From NCBI RefSeq assembly GCF_020536995.1, contig NC_068362.1, positions 96,159,085 through 96,223,084 on the forward strand: DNA of 64,000 bases. Reading direction: 5' to 3'. Under the pieces are notes generated by a model that was given only the letters and a program-made list of their open reading frames with translations, made no database searches and had not been told where the DNA came from. Both the position numbers and the translations under genes were made by a program. Of this stretch, positions 12,304-23,025 are shown piece after piece (positions within the stretch are counted from its first letter, which is position 1; the number at the start of each line of letters is the position of its first letter). The stretch comes from Dreissena polymorpha (taxonomy: Eukaryota; Mollusca; Bivalvia; Myida; Dreissenidae).

Positions 12304-12345
12304 TACAAATACCGAAATCCCCGTAATTACCCAAACATCTTGGGC
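12304..12345 (-). repeat. Single GGGGATTTCGGTA-type motif upstream of the BOD1-like start
   Basis: On the minus strand it reads GGTAATTACGGGGATTTCGG followed by TATTTGTACACAC, about 100 bp upstream of the ATG. The same block occurs on the plus strand at about 18500-18540, upstream of BNIP3. Confidence 0.6.
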
Positions 12346-12603
12346 ATTCATATTATCACCTTCAATCGGAGACGAATAAATTAACACCCCGCTAATACCA
12401 TAACAGTATTAAAATCTTCAATCAGTTGTGTTGTAATTAAAACTGCGCTGAAAGTTTACCTGTGTATTCCGTTAATATTTCTATCATGAAATAAATGAAA
12501 CACAAATTAAATGCCCCAAGTTATATATTTCGTTGTAAATTGTAATGGTAATCATACCTGGTTTTTTATCATTGCTTACGTTTGTTGTTATAATCATGAT
12601 CTT

Positions 12604-12860
12604 GAATTGAGTCGCGTTCTGAGAAAACTGGGCATAATGCATGTGCGTAAAGTCTCGTCCCAAACTAGCCTGTGCAGTCCGCACAAGCTAATCAGGGACG
12701 ACACTTTCCGCTTTTATGGTATTTTTAGTTTCAAAGAAGTCCCTTCTTACCGAAAATCTTGTTTAGGCAGAAAGTGTCGTCCATGACTGCACAGGCTAAT
12801 CTGGGACGACACTTTACGCACAGGCAATATGCCCAGTTTTCTCAGAACACGACTCAATTA
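12604..12860. mobile_element. Foldback MITE with GGGCATAATGC ends
   Basis: The outer ends AATTGAGTCGCGTTCTGAG and CTCAGAACACGACTCAATT are inverted repeats. Inside, paired blocks ACTAGCCTGTGCAG and CACAAGCTAATC are also inverted. Further copies lie at 31237-31455 and 56268-56490. Confidence 0.75.
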
Positions 12861-12865
12861 TGTAA

Positions 12866-13089
12866 CACCTTCTGTGCATATGTATATGTAACATTGTTGT
12901 ATATATATTTTTTCAATTTTGATATTATAACTTTACTACCATCTTTGCACATGTATTTGTAACCTAGTTGTATATTTTGTTTATTTTTTTATTCTATCTT
13001 TTATTCTTACTTTACTTCCTTCTTTGCATATGTATATGTAACATAAATGTATATATATGTATATATATTTTTTCATTTTTTATTCTATG
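12866..13089 (+). repeat. AT-rich minisatellite, left part
   Basis: Units of roughly 95 bp built on CTTCTTTGCATATGTATATG and TAACATAGTTGTATATATAT. The array continues at 16040 after the foldback element. Confidence 0.7.
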
Positions 13090-16039
13090 CACGGACTCTA
13101 GATTACAAGGATAAGAAACGGGACCGTTACGCCAAATATCTGGTTGTGTCTAAGTCACGTGACCGTGTCGTAACTATCGATCTTTTATCGAAGCGCCGAG
13201 GTTATAAATTTGATGTACCCACTCACGTATTTTGTTAAATTATAGTTTCATTTCTAGGCCGATTTTGACAAATTATATATCATTAGAAAGCTTACGTAAC
13301 GTAGTTTTCAGATATATCAATATATATTAAGTTTTTCTTCTGATTTCGGCAGCCCGGCGAGTTATAACTTTAACTTTTGCAAATAACATACCGTTTTGGA
13401 GTTTTAGAATCTAGATTTACGGTTGACATGTTCGTACTTTATACCGATTTGTAGCGTTTATATTTGGAGTTCAGTTTTAAAAATAACATCTTGCTTAGGA
13501 GAATAGAATTCTGTATACGATAGAAAAAAAATTGTTTAAAAACGAAAGTAATTAAGGAATGAAGGCGGGAAAATGTAGCGCGCGTTCCTAACGCACTGAA
13601 CTGATGCTACGGTCTTGGCGATTATGCTTTTGTTTAGATACCGGCCATTGAATTTCCTTTGCCATGATTATTATATTTTTTATGAAATATATTGAAATAT
13701 TTTGTTCTAGAGACATATCCATAAAGCTAAGTATTAATGAAGCTTAATAAATTTACGATTTCAGCTCTTGATTATAACACAGAAAGGGTGTTAATTTTAT
13801 GATGAAACAGCGTATACAAATGTATAGCGGACCCTCTTGATATTTTTCGGCTTTGCATACTTCAAATATAATGGGTGTCAAAACATTCATCGTTTGTTGT
13901 TTATTATCAAAAAGGTAATTATGTAAAATTATATGAAAGGTTATTAACCATAAATTATCAATTAATTAAAATTATTTAAAGATTCTTGAAAATCACGGTC
14001 AACTGTCTATGCATGTATATTGAAATATCTTTAACAGAGTTATAAATATATAGAATTCTAAATTAAAACTCTGTATTATTTGTATTTTTCGGAAAGATTA
14101 TTTAACCCCGTTGTGGTCAAATGAGAATGCTGTTTTTAATTATGTTGTTCCGTACACTACCATACACTCTTTATAGGACTACGAAATGACGGAGTTTTTT
14201 TTTACCGGTACCCGCTAAATACGTTAAATGTTAAGTATTAGATTTTTAAAATGTTTAAAATGTACATGTATAGGTATTAAGCACTTATAATTATTGTGAT
14301 TTAGCTGGCTGACATCTATACAGTATTTAGTTTATGGCAATCTGTATGGGCAGTTGACTATAAATGTTTTCAATACGCTACATATCTTATAAACGCAAAA
14401 TTGAGTATTTGGCGTTACATTACTCCAAGAAATGACCACTTATACCACGAGAAGACATGGAGGTATCATAAAAAGTGTAATCTGACCAGACATTGCCACC
14501 TGTGGTTAGGGACCAATATACAAGTATAGGTCCCTGCTGTGGCGTATGACACCATAGTGTTATTTAGTATTGGTCGGCACAGTATCTGATCATAACGAGA
14601 TAATAGGTTTGTGCTGAACACAGGGGCAATAAAACCACAGATCTATCAATAAACAAGATTATTGAGATATCTTTTTTTGAACACCGCGATAAAAATGCTC
14701 AAACCATGGACTCTAGATTACACGGATAAGAAACATGGCAACATCGTCAGAATCATCACTGCTATATGTGTAATCACCTAACAATTCGTCTAAAAATAAT
14801 TTATATATTTGAGTTGAAGACGATGTACTGTTGTTTAAGTCTGAATAAACTATCTGTCTGCCTGTCTAAATCCAAGCCGTCATCGTCCCGGTGAAAAACA
14901 ATCAGATTTTCAATAGTTGGACATGATGCCCTGATGTCAAAATACGAAATGACCCGCGTAACACGGACCGTGATTTTCAAGAATCTTTAATAAATTGATA
15001 ATTGAAGGTAAATAACATTTCAAATAATTATACATAATTACCTTGTTGATAATAAACAGCAAACGATGAATGTTTTTGACACCCATTTTATTTCAAGTAT
15101 GCATGCAAAGCCGAATAATATCGAGTGGGTCCGCTATATACGCTGTTTCATCATAAATTTTACACCCTTTCTGTGTTATAAACAAGAGCTGAAATCGTTA
15201 ATTTATTAAGATTCATTTATAATAAGCTTTATTGATATGTTTCGTGAACAAAATACTACAATATATTCCATAAAAAAATATAATAAGATGGCAAAAGAAA
15301 TTCAATGGCCGGTTTCTAAACAAAAGCATAATCGCCAAGACCGTAGCATCAGTTCAGTGCGTTAGGAACGCGCGCTACATTTTCCCGCCTTCATTCCTTA
15401 ATTACTTTCGTTTTGAAACAAATTTTTTTTCTATCGTATACAGAATTCTATTCTCCTAAGCAAGATGTAATTTTTAAAACTGAACTCCAAATATACACGC
15501 TACAAATTGGTATTAAGTACGAACATGTCAACCGTAAATCTAGATTCTAAAACTCCAAAACGGTATGATATTTGCAAAAGTTAAAGTTATAACTCGCCGG
15601 GCTGTCGAAATCAGTAGAAAAACTTAATATATATTGATATATCTGTTTACTACGTAACGTAAGCTTTCTAATGATATATAATTTGTCAAAATCGGCCGAG
15701 AAATGAAACTATAATTTAACAAAAGACGTGAGTGGGTACATCAAAATGTATAACCTCTGCGCTTCGCTGTACGCTAATCGTAAAAAGATCGATAGCCACA
15801 ACACGTTAAAACGCGCGGTGGTAAAACATAAAATGTGTATTTCTTGTGTTTAACTCGCTATAAATCCATTAATAACAACGGAAATATACTAAAAGTTATA
15901 TTTTTTTGAAAGAGGAATTAATAAGCAACAAGATAACGTATAAACCAATAAAATCGGATGAATAGTTTTTGCATAAGATTGAATTTACTACAGTAAGGGT
16001 CAAATACTCGATTCATCTCCTGTCAATATACACTCCGTG
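13090..16039. mobile_element. Foldback DNA element, 2.95 kb with ~0.8-kb arms
   Basis: The left arm (about 13150-14000) and right arm (about 14960-15810) are reverse complements of high identity. The outer tips are CACGGACTCTAG and, at the right, CACTCCGTG. TTCTATG flanks both tips (13083-13089 and 16040-16046), which looks like a target duplication in the surrounding minisatellite. A second copy of the left tip (GGACTCTAGATTACACGGAT) lies inside at 14708. No ORF is convincing. The superfamily is unassigned. Confidence 0.75.
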
Positions 16040-16245
16040 TTCTATGTTTCTATCTTTTATTCTAACTTTACTACCTTCATTGCATATGTATTTGTAACAT
16101 AGTTGTATATATATATTTTTCAAATTTTTGTTCTATCTTTCTATCTTTTATTCTAACTATACTACCTTCTTTGCATATGTAACATATTTGTATATATATT
16201 TTTTAAATATTTGTATTCTATGATATTGTATTATGTACCACTTAT
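16040..16245 (+). repeat. AT-rich minisatellite, right part
   Basis: Two further units of the array at 12866-13089 (TATCTTTTATTCTAAC, CTTTGCATATGTA, TTGTATATATAT). 16246-16700 holds AT-rich DNA without a recognised feature. Confidence 0.7.
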
Positions 16246-16699
16246 TATGCATCATATATTTATATACACTTTCCGGCAAAAATGCCGATGTATGTCCTGG
16301 TTTTTTTAATATTATTACTTTCTATTATCATTATCTGATTAAGAATTGAGGGTAACCTACTCATTGACAGACAAGCTTATCTAAAGCTGTGCAGTTTTAT
16401 TTCAATACAAACAGCTGCACATTTTAACTTTTTGTTTATATATTTCGGAATATTTTGGCCTTTTTATTTCTTGTTTAAATATTTGGGACTATTTCGGCCT
16501 ATTTTTTTACATTTCTTTACGAAATTCAAAATTTGGCTCTTACAAGAGGTGGCCTCCACGTGGCAAGAGCTTGGCAAACTACCTCATGTATATATAGACA
16601 GAAATTGAGTGCTTTTCGGTTATTCTGTGCTGTAAAGGGGGATTGTTGATAGGTTTTTGTCTGTATTACTGATTTCAGCAATAAGAAAGCACTATACTG

Positions 16700-18310
16700 A
16701 TTTTTTTTACACTTGAAGGTTTGTACAGTGGGGATTTCGGTACCGGCGCGCGTTTATGTTCTTGAGTAGAATTACCGAAATCCCCGCTAAGAGGCAACGC
16801 ATGCTGTCAAGAGTGCTTGATAATATTAATATCAATATTTGCACATAAACATGTATGCGATGCCAAACCCAATCATATCGATGACATATTGACCATTTAA
16901 AGCGTATTTATGGGGGATTTCGGTACTCGGCGGGCGAATGTAGAATTACCGAAATCCCCGCTATAAGTGTTTTCTTCAAAAAAAGTTACCAAAGGGGATA
17001 TTGTTCATAGGTTTTTGTCTGTATCACTGATTTCTACAATAAGAAAGCACTATTATGATTTTTTTACACTTAAAGGTTTGTACAGTGGGGATTTCGGTAC
17101 CGGCGCGCGTCTATGTTCTTGTGTAGAATTACCGAAATCCCCGCTAAAAGGCAACGCATGCTGTCAAAAGTGCTTGATAATTAATATTAATATCAATATT
17201 TGCACATTAATATTTATGCGATGCCAAAACCCAAACATACCGATGACATATTGACCCTTTAAAGCGTATTTATGGGGGATTTCGGTACTCGGCGGGCGAA
17301 TGTAGAATTACCAAAATCCCCGCTAAGAGGCAACGTATGCTGTCAAGTGTGCTTAATAATTAATATTTACAACATTTTTTTGCATATGTATATGTAACAT
17401 AATTTGCACATTAACATGTATGCGATGCCAAAACCCAATCATACCGATGGCATATTGACCCTTTAAGGCGTATTTATTTTAATATTAATATCTTTATTCG
17501 CACATTAACATGTATTCAATGCCAAAACCCAATCACACCAATGACAAATTGACCCTTTAAGGCGTATTTATGGGGGATTTCGGTACTCGGCGGGCGAATG
17601 TAGAATTACCGAAATTCCCGCTTTAAGTTTTTTTTTTCAACAGATATAACCAAAAGGGAGATTGTTGATAGATTTTTGTCTGTATCACTGATTTCAACAA
17701 CAAGAAAGTACTATTTTGTTGTTGTTTTTTGGACACTTGAAGGTTTGTACAGTGGGGATTTCGGTACCGGCGCGCGTCTATGTTCTTGTGTAGAATTACC
17801 GAAATCCCCGCTAAGAGGCAACGTATGCTGTCAAGAGTGCTTAATTATTAATATTAATATCATTGTTTGCACATTAACATGTATGCGATGCTAAAACTCA
17901 ATCATACCGATGACATATTGACTCTTTAAAGCGTATTTATGGGGGATTTCGGTACTCGGCGGGCGAATGTAGAATTACCGAAATCCCCGCTAAGAGGCAA
18001 CGTACGCTGTCAATTGTGCTTAATAATTAACATTAATAACATTTTGTTCACGTTAACATTCAAGCGAAGCCAAAAGCCAAATCATACAAATTACATATTT
18101 GACCCTTTCAGGTGTAAATATGGGGGATTTCGGTTCTCTGTGGGCGAATGTAGAATTACCGAAATCCCCGCTACAAGTGAATATATTTCAAAAGAAGTGT
18201 GATGTTGTTGTTAAGTTTTTGTCTCTACCGCTGCTTTCTTATACCAAAAAGCCTTCAGATGATTTTTTGACACTTGAAGGTCTTAACAGCAGGGATTTCA
18301 GTACCTGATC
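16700..18310 (+). repeat. Higher-order tandem array of eight hairpin modules
   Basis: Monomers of about 180 bp each carry a stem GGGGATTTCGGTA ... TACCGAAATCCCC. The stems span 16730-16785, 16913-16959, 17087-17142, 17275-17321, 17573-17619, 17754-17809, 17942-17988 and 18123-18159. Two loop types exist: A (CCGGCGCGCG...) at 16730, 17087 and 17754, and B (CTCGGCGGGCG) at the others. A decayed ninth lies near 18290. The array ends about 400 bp upstream of the BNIP3 start. Short ORFs here are repeats of one another and not genes. Confidence 0.85.
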
Positions 18311-18481
18311 GTGCTTGTGCAAATATGCACTATGAATTCATACTCGGAATCCCAATAATACTGTTTATATTTTATTTTTTCACTATCAAACTTGGATAAA
18401 AACAATGTTTCATCAGTGATTTCAGTGTATTTTGCAATATTCTATCTTAATATCCACTGTATTTTGATAAATAATAAATAT

Positions 18482-18547
18482 TAATGGGGATTTCGGGGGA
18501 GTTCGGTAATTACGGGGAGGGATTTCGGTATTTCTACACACCGCTAA
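18482..18547 (+). repeat. Extra GGGGATTTCGG block upstream of BNIP3
   Basis: Contains GGGGATTTCGGGGGAGTTCG and GGTAATTACGGGGAGGGATT, then TTCGGTATTTCTACACACC. It is related to the hairpin array but without the palindrome. It is the inverted counterpart of the motif at 12304-12345. Confidence 0.65.
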
Positions 18548-18640
18548 AGTTCTTTGTATTTTAAGCTGCTTGATTTACCGATTTTCCATGAAGTAAGCGA
18601 TAGAGAATGCTCTCCCCTGTTGAAAGTGGGTCAAAGCTTG

Positions 18641-18660
18641 TGACGTCAGATGTAAATAAA
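18641..18660 (+). promoter_or_regulatory. Perfect CRE next to a forkhead-like site, BNIP3 5' region
   Basis: TGACGTCA (18641-18648) is the full palindromic CREB/ATF site, 80 bp before the ATG. TGTAAATAAA follows at 18651. FOXO control of BNIP3 is known in vertebrates; use here is inference. It may lie in promoter or 5' UTR because the transcription start is not visible. Confidence 0.4.
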
Positions 18661-18727
18661 CTGAAACGACAACAAATAAGGAATTTTCTACGCATTATTT
18701 TCATTCAAGTTTTCGACCGAATCAGAC

Positions 18728-18770
18728 ATGAGCACAAACGGAACACAAATGCAGAGAGACGATTTGCAAG
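18728..18770 (+). CDS. BNIP3: BNIP3 exon 1 (start codon)
   Basis: The ATG at 18728 encodes MSTNGTQMQRDDLQ, and the exon leaves one base at a GTCAGT donor. It matches the vertebrate start MSQNG...LQ. There is no in-frame upstream ATG in the same block. Confidence 0.88.
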
Positions 18771-21700
18771 GTCAGTTCTATCTTAGTTGAGTGGGAAAAT
18801 GTTTTAGGGTTGTGTTTATGGCGTTTTACTTACTCAATTTATCGACGCTTTTATCATTTAGGCCTAAAAAAACATGTGTGTTTCAGGTTACGGTCTTAAA
18901 AAAAATGAGGGTCGGTAGGTCGGGATTTTTTTTTTTTACTGTAGGATCTGATATTAACTGGGGGCAACAGTGTGAATCAGACATGCGTCAATAACCCCAT
19001 GTCAATATCAATCGACCACTCGCCAGCCGTCAATCAAACTCACGTAATAATTAATCAGTTTTTGTTTATTGCAGCCACATGGTCCGACAAACAAAGACTG
19101 TCGGAGTAATGGAATAAGCGTTTTATGAAAACACAACTTAGTGGGCAGTGCGATCGCGTATTTGGCGACTGGTCAATAATAACTATGTAGACTGCTGTCT
19201 GCGGTGTTTGGACAAAAGAGATAAACATGTGTGAATGCAACTCTGCCGATTTTGTCCATAATTACCTGTAATACATTGTTTTGAATGTCATTATTTTAAT
19301 CAATACATTTGCGATCTAAATCCTGGCCGAATAGTGTAAAACACGATTGTTTGATTTTTTTGGGATACAAAAATTGCAGTCGGGGGTAAACTCACACGGT
19401 CGGTCGGGTAACCTGAAACAAATATGTTTTTTTTTAGGCCTTATGTTCAGAAAACTAGCTCATTCATAGAGCAGAGTGCTCTTTCACATAATAATCTTTC
19501 GTCATAGGTTATTATGAAACTGCACGTGTATACAAGTATATTAATAAGTATTCTTATACTGCATTCACAATTTAAAAAAAACAAAGCTAATGTTAATTTC
19601 TGAAAATATGTTTTTATTTATTAAAAGAAGATTCCAGGGCCCTCTCTGGCCATCAGGGGAAGGTATCCAGGTCCCTCATTAGGGGGGATTTTCCCTGCGT
19701 TTCCCTTTTATGGGGATTTTTTTTACTTACTCTCTCATTACTACATTTGTACATGTTTGTACTACAATCTTTTTTTTCTCATCAATTTAGAATTTTTGAA
19801 TAGATGAACTTGAAATAAAATTCAGATTAATCATCTTGAGAAACTTCTTTTAATTTTTTTTTTGTATAAACTTACTCTAAGAGCCTTTGATAATTTGTGC
19901 TAAGGCTGCTCTGGGGGTACATATGCACCCTTTCATAAACACAATCATAGTTCTGCGCACAGATTTCGTGCATTATTTGTTACCAATTAAGGAAAGCAAT
20001 GAATAAACGTCAAAAACACATTAAATTCACCTGAATGGCAGACTATGGTCGTTATCCTTTGCATGCATGCAACCTAAAAAACACGGCAATGTTTCAACAC
20101 ACTATTCTTGCTGACATTTTCATTTTGAAATTTTGAACAGTGTAAAAATTCGACATCTGTTCAAGTTCAACATCGTTATCAACTTAGGTTACACCAAATA
20201 TCACGATGTGCAAAAGATTGGTGTACTGCAACCTATTAAACCGATAGCGACACTTCATCGAATCAACAAATCAACTACACACCGGTTGTTTTCGAAAGCT
20301 AATACAATTATTTATCAGGAAAAATTAACATCAGTACCATTGATCCAGCAATATTTTGTTACCAGCCCTCAGAAATTGACCCATTTCCAAAATAGTGTTT
20401 GGTCGGACTGAAGTGTGTCCACATAAAGATTTTCCATGTCGATCACTTTAAAGAGCTAAAACTCAATAACCATAATAGCATATATATATATATATAAAAA
20501 AAATTAAAAATACAGGGTTCCCTCCTGTCGTGGCATGGTATAGTTCATATATCCAAAATGGTGAGAAAAGCCCTGGTTACCTAAATCTTAAATATAATGC
20601 TTTCTACTAATGGCATATAATGGTGTCATTAAAGTGCCAGAGGCTAAATGTCCTAGGCATAATTTGCATAAATAAATTATTAATTTGCAGCTTGCAGGTT
20701 AAAACTGGGCCAAATGGCATTTGTAAGGAATGTACATGTAGCTGTGGAATTGAAAAAAAAAAAGGCTTCTGTCATTAAGTCATTGTTTTATCAGTGTTAT
20801 TTTCCTTAAATCTTGCACAATCATTCAGTAACTATTAATAGTAAATTATAGATATTTGAAGTCTGGCATGGAAATGGTAGATGTTATTCTGTTTGTTTTT
20901 TCATGCAGCATCTTTTAACATGGCAATATTTTAAATCCACTGAAGTAGCATGTAAGTTACAACTCTTTACTGGAAGGGCTAGAATACCCTTAGTCACTCC
21001 TCAAAAAGGTAAATTAGATGCATTCCACATTGGCAAGTTTAGGGTGTTTTAAGCTCCGTTAAATAAATTAGAAAATTGAACTACTGTGTATAATTATTAT
21101 TATAAAAACATGTTCTTGTAAGAGCTGCAGTTGGTACACTTGCTTCTCACCAAGACAAACATGATTCAAATACCTATACTTGGGAGACTCTCAGTTATTC
21201 AATTGGTGGTCACCACACTGGAGAGGTGGAGTTTTCTTTGGGTGGTTCAGGTTTGAACTTTCCTGTCACAGCACCAATACCTTTAAAGCTGTAAAATGCA
21301 CCTTTAGTTTTAAAAAAATAGTCCCAACTTTTGTAAGCAGAGTTCAGCAAGTATACTTGGTATTGCTGGGGCTCATTCCTGGTCCTCACATGTGCAACCT
21401 AAAATACCACAAGGACTTAAAATATCGAGACCAAATATTATTACCTTAAAATACTGAAAAATCAAAATACACTGTTTCCACTTATCTGCTACCGGTGAAT
21501 TGTCACATGATGCCCTTTTTTGTAGAGTCTTGGGTGGATTTGTACTACCAGGCCAGTGGACAGAGCAGCCCCAAGCGTGAGGGCACAGACATACACAGCA
21601 GCGGTATCTACACACCCCTCAATATAGAGAAACTCCTTACGGATGCTCAACGTGAATCTGTCAACAACAGTAGGGAGCCTTCCGCAAGAACAAGGTATCT

Positions 21701-22991
21701 TTGTCAGCTTCATTAAGGAATTATATTTAGTTTGATTTTGCTTTACTTTCCATGGAATTACATATTGTTTGATTTTGCTTTACTTTCAATATAAAAATGA
21801 AGGTTCTATTTGAGTCTATAGCATTTCCATTAGTCTGTTAGGTTCCCTTAATTATTATACTGTATATGAACTGGGTGATGCAAAAATTATACTGCGGTAA
21901 TTTAAAACTCTTATGCCATATGAGGGGAGTGTAGATCAAGCCCAGCCTGAGCATGGCCGCAATCTGGTCCGGATACTACTAAAATTGTTATGAGACCACA
22001 AAACCTTGCGTGGCATTAAAGCGGACAGTGTAGCTTTTGACAAGACTGCTTGGGCTGGTGCTACTATTGAAGCCATATGGCATAAGACCCATTTTTGCAT
22101 GATCTGGATCATATTCTAATAGGAAGCCTAAGCATATGACATCAAGTTCCAACTTTTATAATAATATTTATTGAGTTGACAAAAGTAACTTAATCTGAAG
22201 AGCATAAATCAAAGTTCTGTTATATATTACATTTTAATGATTTAATCACACGATGGTACATTTGGTAAAATAAGGTTGGTTTGAATACAACATATATGGT
22301 ACTTTTCAGTTAATGACATTCTTATTGCATACTGGAATCAGTTGTGTCATTATAAGCACCGCTTTTTTAAAATGTATGTTTTCAAGTTTCCATATTATTA
22401 TATACAAATGTAGAAAAGAAGGATATTGTTATTTAAATTTATCTTCATTGTCTTTTTGTCATTAATGATGCATTGAATAACCGTCTGCCTCAACACAAAT
22501 GTGCATTATGTAACATTTTGAATAAATCATTAAGTATTATTACATTCAACATTCTTTGTAATTGTAACATGCATTGTCATAAAATTACTTCAGGCAATAT
22601 ATCTTCAGATACCATAATTTGCATACCATATGCCTATTTCCAGCAGCTTGTCATATCTATTTCACATTTCTAGCAGAGAGTTAGACAAATGTTATCATGA
22701 GCATTGTGTGGTACATGTACATGCAGAACATTAAAACTACAATATAAAGTATTGTGGTGCACTTAACAGTATTGATTGGCTAATTGTATTTGGCAAGATC
22801 AAGTTTCAATTCTGAATATTATGAAGTAAACTCACATATTTTGATTTATTCCCTTTTTTATTTTTGTAAATCATAAGTCAGAAAATAATTTTAGAGATGC
22901 ACTGTTTATTTACAAGTATCAGTTGTAACAAGTTGTTACTATCAGATGGTGTTTGCCTATGATTCTCCTTATTATTTACATACATTTGTAG

Positions 22992-23025
<34 letters not shown>

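Noticed and set aside
13090-16039. Polinton/Maverick, on account of the long terminal inverted repeats
   Set aside because: The element is under 3 kb and shows no polymerase, integrase or capsid coding. Foldback DNA transposon is the simpler call.
16730-16745. NF-kB site (GGGGATTTCC-like)
   Set aside because: The repeat reads GGGGATTTCGG, which breaks the required CC half-site in every copy.
16967-17894. Two plus-strand frames sharing GLYSGDFGTGARLCSCVELP
   Set aside because: They come from near-identical copies of the hairpin monomer. The similarity is DNA-level and the frame is not kept in other copies.
16730-18160. CRISPR-like regular spacing of palindromic repeats
   Set aside because: The monomers are homologous throughout, including the 'spacers', and the setting is an animal genome with spliced genes. 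It is a satellite-type array.
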